64,000 nt of DNA from an uncultured Lachnospiraceae bacterium. Lineage in GTDB: Bacteria > Bacillota > Clostridia > Lachnospirales > Lachnospiraceae. Where the stretch lies: NCBI GenBank assembly GCA_947176065.1, contig CAMWPB010000004.1:1-64000 (forward strand), written 5' to 3'. Positions 1 through 7,491 of this stretch are shown one piece after another. The position numbers and the translations under genes are program-made. Below the pieces are notes generated by a model. The model was not told the origin of the DNA. It searched no databases and worked only from the letters and a program-made list of their open reading frames with translations. Numbering within the stretch: the stretch's first letter is position 1; the number at the start of each line of letters is the position of its first letter.

Positions 1-110
1 CCATAATGCGCCTCCATAAAATTTATATATTTTTCTATATTATAATAAAAAAGCGCAGTAAAATCAAGGAATATATTTAGAAATTTATATATTTGGCTCT
101 ACATATTTAC

Positions 111-139
111 ATGACAAAAATACGTTATAGGAATATAAT
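111..139 (+). promoter_or_regulatory. Sigma-A-like promoter for the element operon
   Basis: ATGACA (111-116) and TATAAT (134-139) are separated by 17 bases, one mismatch from the sigma-A consensus. A second TATAAT lies at 145-150 without a clear -35. The first gene starts at 198 behind a strong ribosome binding site. Confidence 0.6.
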
Positions 140-197
140 GATGCTATAATCAAAAACCGGTTGAGATTAAATAACGAAGAAGGGAGGAAGAAAAACA

Positions 198-572
198 ATG
201 GGATTAAAGAAGCTGAACCAATTTCTTGAGTTTGATTGGGGCAAGTTCATGACGGGTAAAGAATTTGTATGCGTAAACGTAAGTGAGTGGCTTGATTACG
301 ATACCAAGAAGCATGTGGGCATGAAAGTAGAAGCAGCTATCACGAAAGACGATACGCATTATGAAACCAAGAACGGCGAAAAGGTAAGCAATATATATGA
401 AAAGCTGACCTTTAAGGTAATGAAAGATATTGCCGTGCCGCTCAATGCCCGCATTGTTCCCGTTGGTGTAAAAGCCAAAGCATACGGGGATAACGGATTT
501 GTAACTAAGTTAAGCATAATCTGTGACGATATTCAGGTTATGCAGCCACTACAGAAAGGACAGGGTAACTAA
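198..572 (+). CDS. Hypothetical protein of integrated element
   Basis: A 124-residue soluble protein that I do not recognise. No signal peptide, membrane segment or catalytic motif is visible; it is rich in lysine and valine with alternating hydrophobic residues, which suggests a small beta-rich fold. The start is well supported by GGGAGG seven to ten bases upstream. The stop at 572 is followed at once by the ATG of the FtsK-like ATPase, so the two are probably co-translated. Genes in this position of Tn916-like and rolling-circle elements are often small accessory proteins of replication or transfer (for example the YdcP/DUF961 group), but I see no convincing similarity and do not assign one. 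Confidence 0.7.
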   Translation: MGLKKLNQFLEFDWGKFMTGKEFVCVNVSEWLDYDTKKHVGMKVEAAITKDDTHYETKNGEKVSNIYEKLTFKVMKDIAVPLNARIVPVGVKAKAYGDNGFVTKLSIICDDIQVMQPLQKGQGN

Positions 573-1955
573 ATGAAATACTACAATCACCCTAACTTCC
601 TGCAATATGCGCACCCCGCCGCCAAGTTTGCGGCGGTGGGGCTGCTTGATATATTGGCAGGAATATTGCTAACCATCATAGAAGCTGCTTTTTTACGGAT
701 TGCCCCCAGCGTTGGGCTTTTCCTTAATGCGGCAACGATATTGCACCATGTTGCAGCGTTTTTCTTCCTGTTAAGCGCGTTGATAACTGCCGCAGCCGTA
801 TGGAAAGCGGTAGCTATGTCGGAAGCGGACAAGATTAAGCTGATGGTAAGGCGGAGATTGTTCTCCCCTGAATATGGGAACCCTCTGCACCTGAAAGAAG
901 GTGAACGGCTCCCCAAAGTCACTTGTAAGGAAATAGAAAAGGGGGTATTTGATATCATGATAGCTTCAACAAGCAGCACAGTCAAAGAGATTCAGGATAT
1001 ATCAGAAAGCATCAGCGCAAGCCTGAATAAACAGTATGGGCGATATGCTGTGACGGAAACTGATACAGACACGGCTTTTAATTCGGTCAGTTTCCGTGCG
1101 GAAGATGTTAAGGTGGACAGGAGCCTCACTGTAAATTCCGTGGATGAACTAAAGCCCAAAGAGCATACAAAGCTGATTGTGCAAAAAGGTACATCCATCG
1201 ACCTGACAACATCCGGCAGCATAATTGCGGCGGGAAAGACCCGCTCCGGCAAGACAACGGGTGTGATAGCTCTCTTACTGCAAGCGTTACTTGCCGGACG
1301 CGATGCGTATGGTTCGCAGATTATCATTATTGACCCAAAGCAGGCAGAATTAAGCCGTCTCCCCCATACCGTAACACTGGATGAGGACGGCGAAGCAAGA
1401 GGGATTTTAGAAGCGTTGAAAGAATTTGCAGATACGATAAAAGAGCGTCAGCGTGTGCTGAATGACCTTTCAGGTGAAACAGGCGATGCCGTACATTGGT
1501 GGGAAGCGGGTTTTCATGCCTCATTCCTCTTTATTGATGAATATGTTGCATTGCGGGGTATCTTCCCCAAACGCGCAGTAAAAGAGGACGGCGGCTACAA
1601 TCTCGCTGAATTTGACAGTCTGATTAAGCGGATTGTCACAATGGGGGCTTCGGCGGGCTGCTATGTAATCATTTCGATAGCGGAAGCATCCGTTGACGAG
1701 GGCGGCTTGCCTGCAATGCTCCGTTCTGCTTGCGGTACAAAGATATTGTTTAAGCCGACTCTGAACGAGGGTCGCTTACTCTGGGATTCCGAAAAGCTAA
1801 AGGATATGCCGCAACGTGTCTATAATGTGGGTGACGCGTGGTTCTCATCAACGGATGGTGTGCATGATAACGTGTCTTATGTTCATTTTCCTAAAATGAA
1901 GTTCAAGGTATACCGTGAGCTTGGCAGATTGTTAGAAGAATATCATAAAGGGTAA
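573..1955 (+). CDS. FtsK/SpoIIIE-type DNA translocase, TcpA/Orf21-like
   Basis: A 460-residue ATPase with two hydrophobic segments near the N terminus (about residues 19-41 and 47-78), a linker, then an FtsK/HerA-type motor domain. Walker A is GKTRSGKTT (about 221-229) and Walker B is the FLFIDEY stretch near residue 315. Proteins of this size with two N-terminal membrane helices serve in Gram-positive integrative elements as coupling proteins or DNA pumps (Tn916 Orf21, TcpA of pCW3), bringing single-stranded DNA to the membrane. The start codon directly follows the stop of the upstream gene. There is no gamma domain of the chromosome-partitioning FtsK, and the length is well below that of SpoIIIE, which supports an element-borne role. 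DNA transfer rather than partition is inference. Confidence 0.85.
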   Translation: MKYYNHPNFLQYAHPAAKFAAVGLLDILAGILLTIIEAAFLRIAPSVGLFLNAATILHHVAAFFFLLSALITAAAVWKAVAMSEADKIKLMVRRRLFSPEYGNPLHLKEGERLPKVTCKEIEKGVFDIMIASTSSTVKEIQDISESISASLNKQYGRYAVTETDTDTAFNSVSFRAEDVKVDRSLTVNSVDELKPKEHTKLIVQKGTSIDLTTSGSIIAAGKTRSGKTTGVIALLLQALLAGRDAYGSQIIIIDPKQAELSRLPHTVTLDEDGEARGILEALKEFADTIKERQRVLNDLSGETGDAVHWWEAGFHASFLFIDEYVALRGIFPKRAVKEDGGYNLAEFDSLIKRIVTMGASAGCYVIISIAEASVDEGGLPAMLRSACGTKILFKPTLNEGRLLWDSEKLKDMPQRVYNVGDAWFSSTDGVHDNVSYVHFPKMKFKVYRELGRLLEEYHKG

Positions 1956-1960
1956 TCATT

Positions 1961-1999
1961 CCGCATCCGCCGCCATATGGAATAAGGCGGCGGATGCGG
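1961..1999 (+). other. Perfect 14-bp stem hairpin downstream of the FtsK-like gene
   Basis: Positions 1961-1974 and 1986-1999 are perfect inverted copies (CCGCATCCGCCGCC and its complement) around an 11-base loop. There is no run of T after it, so it is not a standard terminator. It lies between the FtsK-like gene and rep and may be part of an origin or a transcript-processing site. Confidence 0.6.
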
Positions 2000-2035
2000 T
2001 GTCAAAAGTGTCAATGATAACAAAACCCTTTATTC

Positions 2036-2065
2036 GTGCCGTGGGGGCTTGTTATCCCACGGCAC
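2036..2065 (+). other. Candidate replication-origin hairpin upstream of rep
   Basis: A perfect 10-bp inverted repeat (GTGCCGTGGG at 2036-2045, complement at 2056-2065) exposes the loop GGCTTGTTAT. Rolling-circle initiators of the HUH class nick in the exposed loop of a hairpin beside their own gene, and this hairpin is 67 bases before rep. GTGCC/GGCAC words recur just after it (2061-2085) and could be Rep-binding sites. The nick site itself cannot be read from the sequence. Confidence 0.4.
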
Positions 2066-2132
2066 AAAATGAGTGCCATTGTGCCAAAAAATAGAAAAGA
2101 CACCGTAAAATCAGCGAAGGAGTGACACAGCT

Positions 2133-3314
2133 ATGAGGACAGATAGGATTCCACGTGCCAGACATATGATGTATGAGCAGCAGCTAGCACATTTACCAGC
2201 GCATATAGATTCTATGGATAAATTGCTTGACTTTATCGAAAAGAATCTGAAGCCGGAGAAATATGCGGCGATATTGCATGATAAGGATATGGACGAAAAA
2301 GGGCAGCCCGCCGAACCCCATATACACGCAATGCTCTCTTTTGAAAATGCAAGGAGCGTTAGCAGCGTAGCCAAGATACTTGGTGATAAGCCGCAATACA
2401 TACAGGCATGGAAAGGCGAAGCGAAAAATGGATATGCCTACCTCATCCATGCAACGGATCGTGCAAGAACCAAGTACCAATATGATATATCCGAAGTGAA
2501 AGCCAATTTTGGCTATCCCGCTATGATACAGACAATCTCAAAGGAAATCAAAAAAATTGATACCTATGGGGATGCAGCGAAAATAAAGACATTTCTCAAT
2601 CTGCTTTATACGGGCGCGATTACAAAAGAAGAAGTCGAAAATCAGCTAACAGGCGCGCAATACGCTAAAGCTAAGAAGCAGATAGAGGATGTACACGCAA
2701 AGTACCTGAAAAACCATGCGGAAGAATGGAGAAAAGCAATGGTCGCGGCGGATGGTAAGTTTGTCCGCGTTATCTGGATGTATGGAAATCCGGGGACAGG
2801 TAAGACGAGCTTTGCCAAAGAATACGCAGCAAAAGAGGGGAAAGGGCAGCCGTTTTACATAGCTGGGAGCAGCCGCGATGTGTTCCAATCCTACGCGGGG
2901 GAACATATCATTATACTGGACGAACTCCGCCCGCAGTCTATCCCCTACCCTGATTTGCTAAGGATATTAGACCCTTTCGGGATAGATTCACAAGTTTACG
3001 CTCCATCCCGCTATTATGATAAAGCATTAGCGGCAGAGTTAATAATCATTACAACCCCGTACAATCCGCTCCATTTTTATTGCGAAATATTTGGTTATAA
3101 ACCTGATTTGATAGACAGTTTTCAACAGCTTCACCGCCGCATAACACTAACTATCAATATGACCGATACGGAGATACTTGCGGCAGCCTATGACAGCGAC
3201 AAACAATGTTATGTTACAGACCCGACGAGCAGCCATAAGAACCCATATTCGATGGCAAGCCGCCCGCCTATGACGGTTAAGGCAGCGGATATATATGATT
3301 CCATGTTTGGTTGA
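2133..3314 (+). CDS. rep: Replication initiator: HUH endonuclease fused to SF3 helicase (Rep_2/CRESS-like)
   Basis: A 393-residue protein in two parts. The N-terminal third is a Rep_2-type HUH endonuclease: AAILHDKD (about 45-52), the metal-binding PHIHAML motif with H63 and H65, and a candidate nicking tyrosine in NGYAYLIH (Y101 or Y103). The C-terminal half is a superfamily 3 helicase with Walker A GNPGTGKT (218-225), Walker B IIILDE (259-264) and a sensor stretch IIITTPYNP. This order, HUH then SF3, is that of CRESS-DNA virus Reps and the related bacterial plasmid Reps. Its expected role is to nick the element's origin and unwind it for rolling-circle replication. The AAGGAG site ten bases upstream supports the start. 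It sits between the FtsK-like ATPase and the integrase. Fold and chemistry are well supported; a replicative or transfer role in this host is inference. Confidence 0.9.
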   Translation: MRTDRIPRARHMMYEQQLAHLPAHIDSMDKLLDFIEKNLKPEKYAAILHDKDMDEKGQPAEPHIHAMLSFENARSVSSVAKILGDKPQYIQAWKGEAKNGYAYLIHATDRARTKYQYDISEVKANFGYPAMIQTISKEIKKIDTYGDAAKIKTFLNLLYTGAITKEEVENQLTGAQYAKAKKQIEDVHAKYLKNHAEEWRKAMVAADGKFVRVIWMYGNPGTGKTSFAKEYAAKEGKGQPFYIAGSSRDVFQSYAGEHIIILDELRPQSIPYPDLLRILDPFGIDSQVYAPSRYYDKALAAELIIITTPYNPLHFYCEIFGYKPDLIDSFQQLHRRITLTINMTDTEILAAAYDSDKQCYVTDPTSSHKNPYSMASRPPMTVKAADIYDSMFG

Positions 3315-3363
3315 AAAGAGTGACGCTATAAGCCAGATATCAATATTTCCTTGTCAACAATCT

Positions 3364-3444
3364 GCCTAGCGTCTAGGCTGTCACAAAGCACTTAATGAGT
3401 TCGCACTCTCGATTCTTCTCGGTGCCGATAGTACGGAGTGCGAA
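3364..3444 (+). other. Rep-integrase spacer with two inverted repeats
   Basis: The spacer from 3315 to 3523 holds no gene that I can support. It has a perfect 6-bp hairpin with a three-base loop (GCCTAG at 3364-3369 and complement at 3373-3378) and a wider 9-bp inverted repeat (TTCGCACTC at 3400-3408, complement at 3436-3444). Such repeats next to an integrase gene may be terminators, promoters' operators or recombinase arm sites; none can be chosen from sequence alone. Confidence 0.4.
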
Positions 3445-3523
3445 ACGAATTTAGTGCGACTGACTGGTACGGTAAATTTATAAGCAATACATAAATATTT
3501 ACAGAAAGGGGGTGTTGCTCTAT

Positions 3524-4873
3524 ATGCTTGATGTATCTTGGCGCGAATCGCTATCTGTTTTGAAGAAAATCAAGGCTTTTTCTGATGATGAAGCATTGAC
3601 GGCGTTTATTGAGATTGTTAATATAAAAGGGATAGATGATGCGCTGAATGATATAGGGAATATGGAGAAAAAATATTATTTAGAGCAACACCCCTATGAG
3701 ATTTATTATTCAGAGCATGACAAACGTTATAGGACGTATTTACCGCCTAAGGAAGACGGGGAAAAGAGAAAGCCTATAACAGCAGTAACAAAAGAGAACC
3801 TTGAAAACAAAATAGTCGCTTATTATAAGCAAATGGAAGAAAAACCGCCGGCAAATACTTTTGAAAAGATATATCCTTTATTCTTGGACTATAAGGGAAA
3901 GGAAACGTCACTGGCAAATGCCCACAAGTTAAATTGGGCATGGGAAACATATTACAAAGATGATGATATTGTCAAACGGGAATTGAATGACATAACCGTT
4001 ATTATGTTGAAAAGCTGGTTCTTGGACAAGATTGCAGAGCATGGACTCACTTCTAGGAAATATAAAGATATGAAGTCGCTTATGAATATGTTATATGATT
4101 TTGCGATTGAGTCTAATCTTGCAAGTAGAAACGTTTCCAGAATGGTGCATGGCATCTCTTACAAAAAATTTGCTGTGGAGCATAAGAAAGCCCCAACGGA
4201 GCAAGTCTATATCAATGATGAAGAAGAAAACATTATTAAGGTTGCATTAAGTCAATACGAGAAAACGGGAAATACCGCATATCTTGGTGTGTGCCTTAAC
4301 TTCACTTTGGCGTTGCGGGTCGGGGAAGTTGTTGCATTAAAAAACAGTGACTTTTCAGAAACATTGGTACATATCCAACGGCAGGAAATTAAGCATTATG
4401 ACAAGTTGGATAATGGAAAAATCGTTCGGAACGGTTACGAGATTGTTTCTCATGGGAAAACGCCAAATGCTGACAGGGAATTATTTCTGACAAGAAATGC
4501 AAAAGGGTTTTTGTCTATGATAATGAGGGCAAATGAAGAACGGAATTTTCATTCAGAATACCTATTGCTGGATAAAGACGGTGAGCGGATGCACAATGAT
4601 GCAATCAACAATGTTTTAAGGCGATTGAACCGCATGATTAAGACTACGCAAAAGGGAAATCATTCCATTCGCAAGACTTGTATTTCCAATATGGGCGAAT
4701 CTGGCGCACTGTCAAATGAAGAAATAAGGACGTTCGCGGGGCATAAGGATTATTCTACAACAGAAAAATATTATATGCACGCAACGACTTCCATTGAAAA
4801 TCGTTCAGAAGCTTATGAGAGGGCTATTAACAGCAAAATCAACAACGTGTTCAAGCGTGTTCAAAATCTATGA
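3524..4873 (+). CDS. int: Tyrosine site-specific integrase
   Basis: A 449-residue tyrosine recombinase that would insert and excise the element at the neighbouring tRNA-Leu. The N-terminal half holds an arm-type region and a core-binding domain (around residues 90-210). The catalytic domain shows the first arginine in LALRVGEVVAL, the H-x-x-R box in HSIRKT, and the C-terminal AGHKDYSTTEKYYMH with histidine and nucleophilic tyrosine. I prefer the ATG at 3524; a GTG four codons earlier (3512) overlaps the ribosome binding site AGAAAGGGGG itself. The gene stops 54 bases before the 3' end of the tRNA, as expected for an integrase reading toward its own attachment site. No excisionase gene was recognised between rep and int. 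Confidence 0.92.
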   Translation: MLDVSWRESLSVLKKIKAFSDDEALTAFIEIVNIKGIDDALNDIGNMEKKYYLEQHPYEIYYSEHDKRYRTYLPPKEDGEKRKPITAVTKENLENKIVAYYKQMEEKPPANTFEKIYPLFLDYKGKETSLANAHKLNWAWETYYKDDDIVKRELNDITVIMLKSWFLDKIAEHGLTSRKYKDMKSLMNMLYDFAIESNLASRNVSRMVHGISYKKFAVEHKKAPTEQVYINDEEENIIKVALSQYEKTGNTAYLGVCLNFTLALRVGEVVALKNSDFSETLVHIQRQEIKHYDKLDNGKIVRNGYEIVSHGKTPNADRELFLTRNAKGFLSMIMRANEERNFHSEYLLLDKDGERMHNDAINNVLRRLNRMIKTTQKGNHSIRKTCISNMGESGALSNEEIRTFAGHKDYSTTEKYYMHATTSIENRSEAYERAINSKINNVFKRVQNL

Positions 4874-4927
4874 ATGCGAAAAAATGGGGAAGCCAGTAAA
4901 ATTAAGGCTTCCCACACTTTAACGACT

Positions 4928-5010
4928 GCGGAAGATGGGACTTGAACCCACACGTCGTTTCCAACACTAGATCCTTAGTCTAGCCTGTCTGCCAATTCCA
5001 GCACTTCCGC
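4928..5010 (-). tRNA. tRNA-Leu (anticodon AAG), attachment site of the element
   Basis: An 83-base tRNA reads on the minus strand. The acceptor ends GCGGAAG and CTTCCGC pair, the anticodon stem CTAGA/TCTAG closes the loop CUAAGGA, giving anticodon AAG (leucine, CUU), and a long variable arm and a GGTTCAAGTCC T arm are present. CCA is not encoded. Its 3' end faces the integrase gene, so this end of the gene is the likely attachment site and has been restored by the element. It has its own consensus promoter at 5034-5062. Confidence 0.93.
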
Positions 5011-5033
5011 ATACGTTACACAACGCATTTAAT

Positions 5034-5062
5034 ATAATACTGTCTGATAAGGAAAAAGTCAA
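5034..5062 (-). promoter_or_regulatory. Promoter of tRNA-Leu(AAG)
   Basis: On the minus strand TTGACT (5057-5062) and TATTAT (5034-5039) are exactly 17 bases apart, ending 24 bases before the tRNA 5' end. It is close to the sigma-A consensus and lies outside the element, on the chromosomal side. Confidence 0.8.
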
Positions 5063-5098
5063 GAGGTTTTGGAAAAATAGTTCAGTAATCTTTTCAGA

Positions 5099-5132
5099 GC
5101 GAAGAACTGCAGGTTTCCCGGCAGCCCTTCGC
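5099..5132 (-). terminator. Hairpin downstream of the DUF4179 gene
   Basis: Positions 5099-5110 and 5121-5132 form a 12-bp stem with two G-U pairs on the minus strand, 16 bases after the DUF4179 stop codon. The U tract is weak, so termination is only a reasonable guess. Confidence 0.4.
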
Positions 5133-5147
5133 ATTTCACATTCTGAC

Positions 5148-6416
5148 CTAAAAATCAACCTTTATTCCGAACAGGGCGCCTTCCGCGATTTTTTTGTCGT
5201 CGCCCTTTAGCTCATCCATGTATTTGATGTAATCGCATACATATACATACACAGTATCTGTGTTCCGGCCATAAGTGGAGTAGACTTCGGCATTATCACC
5301 CTGGCTGTCCAGTCGTTTGCCATCTGCGTCGCAGACGACCACAACATAGTCATATATGGGAGCTCCCTCCGGGAGAATAAGTCCGGCTTTGATTTCGAAG
5401 TCGGTTTTTTCCACGGAGGCAATACCGACGCCGTCATCGTTTGTTTTATTAATTTCTACAACCTGTACTCCTTCTTTGTTCATGGTGACGTCAATGGCAA
5501 AGTTCCATGTGCCTTTATAGTGTTTTCTGATTGCATCCTGTATTGTTACTTCGTTGCCGTCCGGGTCTGTGAGCTTCACTTCTTCATATTGCATCAGGTC
5601 GGCATAGATATCCGAAATTTCAAGATAGTAGGTAAATTCTTCTGGAAGCTGTGACACCGTACCTTCCCGGATCAGTTCGGCGTCGGTCTGCGCTGTGGAG
5701 GCGTTTACGGCGTGGCCGCTGCATGACAGATCTTCGTCCAGAGACACTCGTATAATGCCGGTAAAGGTATGATCGTCCACAAATTCACCTTCGATATAAT
5801 AGGGCGTGGGATAGCCTGACTCGGGCGGGCGGTCTGCTTTGGTAAGTCCCGGCACGCTGTAGTAAGTGTTGGTGGTCAGATATAACATATCATAGTCCAA
5901 AATATAACCGTCCATATTTTTCGTCTTGATAAAATCAGCCGGAAAGGCTTCTTCGTTTTCAATGCAGAGTGCCAGATACAGGGCCTGGGCAGAGCAGTTT
6001 GCCTCGGAGACAGTGACGGTTATTCCATTGGAGGTCTGCACGAGAGGATTTGACTCATCCTTTTCGGGTACAGTCGTTTGATATGACGACTGTGTCATAT
6101 TTTTGTCTGTGGAGGATGTGTCTTCCACATAAACTTTGGAACCTTCGCTAAAATCGCCCTTGTAGCTGACTTTCTCCTGTACCATGGAAAAGATGCGGCC
6201 GATGAGAGGCAGCTTTGCTGCAAAAGAGGGTTCAGATATCAGGAGTATGCCCGCGCACAGTGCGGTCAGGAGAATGGCTGCCGAAACACCATGGCGCAGG
6301 GCAGTTCTCTTTCTGTGAAGCCGTTTCTTTTCTTTCATCCCTGTCCGAATACCGGTCTTTACGGCCTGGGTCAACTCCTTCGGGATCGGGATTGCGTCGA
6401 ATCTGTCATTTTGCAT
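5148..6416 (-). CDS. DUF4179-type anti-sigma factor
   Basis: A 422-residue membrane protein: a short basic cytoplasmic part (about 1-45), one membrane helix (about 46-66), then a large outer domain. The region from the helix onward is typical of DUF4179 proteins, which in Clostridia sit beside ECF sigma factors and act as their anti-sigma partners. The start overlaps the end of the sigma gene by 11 bases, so translation is coupled. The N-terminal cytoplasmic part would hold the sigma factor at the membrane, and the outer domain would sense the stress. The signal sensed and any regulated proteolysis cannot be read here. Family assignment rests on layout and partner as well as on sequence. Confidence 0.8.
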   Translation of the reverse strand: MQNDRFDAIPIPKELTQAVKTGIRTGMKEKKRLHRKRTALRHGVSAAILLTALCAGILLISEPSFAAKLPLIGRIFSMVQEKVSYKGDFSEGSKVYVEDTSSTDKNMTQSSYQTTVPEKDESNPLVQTSNGITVTVSEANCSAQALYLALCIENEEAFPADFIKTKNMDGYILDYDMLYLTTNTYYSVPGLTKADRPPESGYPTPYYIEGEFVDDHTFTGIIRVSLDEDLSCSGHAVNASTAQTDAELIREGTVSQLPEEFTYYLEISDIYADLMQYEEVKLTDPDGNEVTIQDAIRKHYKGTWNFAIDVTMNKEGVQVVEINKTNDDGVGIASVEKTDFEIKAGLILPEGAPIYDYVVVVCDADGKRLDSQGDNAEVYSTYGRNTDTVYVYVCDYIKYMDELKGDDKKIAEGALFGIKVDF

Positions 6417-6948
6417 AGCGTTTTACCTCCTTTTCTTCCACGCGGTCGGTGAGCCGGCTGCGGAGCTGTTTTTTGGCGCGGTACAGCATTGCCTTGACGC
6501 TCCCCTCCGGAATATCCATAATCTGAGCGATTTCCCTGATTTTCAATTCCTGAAAATAAAAGAGTATGACAACGGTTTTATATTGGTCCTTCAGGGAGTC
6601 GATGGCGTCGTACAGATCGACTTTTTCCTCGATCATATAATTTTCAATTCCGGTTTCAAGATATTCGTCCAGGGAAATGGTCTGTGCCTTTTTCTTATCC
6701 TGTCTGATGCAATTAATCAGAATTTTTGTGATCCAGGTCTTAAAGTAACGCGGTTCTTTCAGCTTTTCGATGCCAAGCATGCCTTTTGTCACGCACTCCT
6801 GCACAGCGTCCAGAGAATCGGCTTCGTTTTTTACATATAGAAAGGCGGTCTTATATAAGTAGACCTGATATTCGGCGATTAACTCGCCATAGGCGGATAC
6901 ATTGCCTTTGATAGCTTTTTTGACAAGTTTAATGGTGTCTTCCTTCAT
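6406..6948 (-). CDS. ECF RNA polymerase sigma factor (SigV-like group)
   Basis: A 180-residue sigma-70 family protein with region 2 in the N-terminal half (AFLYVKNEADSLDAVQE, -10 recognition and core binding) and region 4 at the C terminus (FYFQELKIREIAQIMDIPEG, a helix-turn-helix for the -35 element). It lacks regions 1 and 3, as ECF factors do. It is the first gene of a two-gene operon with the DUF4179 anti-sigma gene, overlapping it by 11 bases. The upstream region has a TGCAAC element (7051-7056) suited to this class, so the factor probably drives its own operon. Regulated targets elsewhere are unknown. Confidence 0.9.
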   Translation of the reverse strand: MKEDTIKLVKKAIKGNVSAYGELIAEYQVYLYKTAFLYVKNEADSLDAVQECVTKGMLGIEKLKEPRYFKTWITKILINCIRQDKKKAQTISLDEYLETGIENYMIEEKVDLYDAIDSLKDQYKTVVILFYFQELKIREIAQIMDIPEGSVKAMLYRAKKQLRSRLTDRVEEKEVKRYAK

Positions 6949-7030
6949 CGGTGTCTTTTCCTTTCGTCATATTCCGTGGTGCTTTTTCATGGCCGGTGCG
7001 CGCATTACCGGTTTGTTTTATATTGATTAG

Positions 7031-7056
7031 ATCACGGAAAAAGAGAAAAAGTTGCA
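7031..7056 (-). promoter_or_regulatory. Candidate autoregulated ECF promoter
   Basis: On the minus strand TGCAAC (7051-7056) followed by a pyrimidine-rich TTTTTCTC stretch and CGTGAT (7031-7036) 14 bases later resembles ECF promoters (an AAC-type -35 and a CGT-type -10). It lies about 80 bases before the sigma factor start. The assignment is by pattern only. Confidence 0.5.
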
Positions 7057-7084
7057 ATTTTAAATATAATTTTATTATAAAGGC

Positions 7085-7113
7085 TTGACATCAGACAAAA
7101 AAGACGATAAAAT
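7085..7113 (+). promoter_or_regulatory. Promoter of tRNA-Leu(CAG)
   Basis: TTGACA (7085-7090), a 17-base spacer and TAAAAT (7108-7113) end 11 bases before the tRNA. This is nearly a perfect sigma-A promoter. Confidence 0.9.
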
Positions 7114-7124
7114 AACATTTGTTC

Positions 7125-7207
7125 GCAGGAATGGCGGAATTGGCAGACGCGCACGGTTCAGGTCCGTGTGGTAGCAATACCATGAGAGTTCAAGTCTCTT
7201 TTCCTGC
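7125..7207 (+). tRNA. tRNA-Leu (anticodon CAG)
   Basis: Acceptor halves GCAGGAA and TTCCTGC pair; the stem CACGG/CCGTG closes the loop UUCAGGU, giving anticodon CAG (leucine, CUG). A long variable arm typical of tRNA-Leu and a GAGTTCAAGTCTC T arm are present. The discriminator A is at 7208 and CCA is not encoded. It has its own promoter and a terminator ten bases downstream. Confidence 0.95.
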
Positions 7208-7216
7208 ACGCACGAG

Positions 7217-7243
7217 GACATCGCTTCGGCGGTGTCTTTTTTT
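7217..7243 (+). terminator. Rho-independent terminator of tRNA-Leu(CAG)
   Basis: GACATCGC, a TTCG tetraloop and GCGGTGTC form an 8-bp stem with one G-U pair, followed by seven T. This is a classic intrinsic terminator. Confidence 0.92.
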
Positions 7244-7245
7244 GC

Positions 7246-7450
7246 GCGCATAAGCAGAGTCAGAAAATATACGGAGTATGTGTCATGCTTGCATGAGCAC
7301 ATGCAAAGGATATTTTATGACGAGCAACGCGAACGAGAAATGCGAAGCATTTCGAGTCTGCTTATGCGCATAAGCAGAGTCAGAAAATATACGGAGTATG
7401 TGCCATGCTTGCATGAGCACATGCAAAGGATATTTTCTGACGGGCAACAA
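7246..7450. repeat. Two tandem copies of a 120-bp-period palindromic repeat
   Basis: The spacer 7244-7491 carries no supported gene. The segment 7246-7330 recurs at 7366-7450 with a period of exactly 120 bases and only a handful of differences. At the junction is a perfect 22-bp palindrome (7357-7378, core TCTGCTTATGCGCATAAGCA), and 7337-7353 holds a small hairpin (GAAATGC around GAA). The same palindrome and its flank GCATTTCGAG occur again at 56273-56304, so this is a dispersed repeat family. Open frames on both strands through it are by-products of the repeat. Confidence 0.85.
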
Positions 7451-7491
7451 GAAAGGAAACAAAAAAAGGCAAATTATCACATTCTGATCTA

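Larger units (their letters stand above)
1..4927. mobile_element. Integrated element with CRESS-like Rep, FtsK-like ATPase and tyrosine integrase (one end only)
   Basis: Four plus-strand genes (small unknown protein, FtsK-like ATPase, HUH/SF3 Rep, tyrosine recombinase) lie directly against the 3' end of a tRNA-Leu gene. Integrase next to a tRNA 3' end is the classic layout of a tRNA-targeted integrative element. The segment is visibly richer in A and T than the chromosome that follows. I searched the first 200 bases for a copy of the tRNA 3' end and found none, so the far attachment site must lie before position 1 and the element length is unknown. The exact crossover inside the tRNA end is also unknown. 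No relaxase or antibiotic-resistance gene is visible in this part. Confidence 0.8.

Noticed and set aside
1..197. Second attachment site of the integrated element
   Set aside because: No copy of the tRNA-Leu 3' end is present here, so the other end is outside the window.
7246..7450. Possible CRISPR array or insertion sequence
   Set aside because: Only two copies, palindromic units, no spacers, no transposase.
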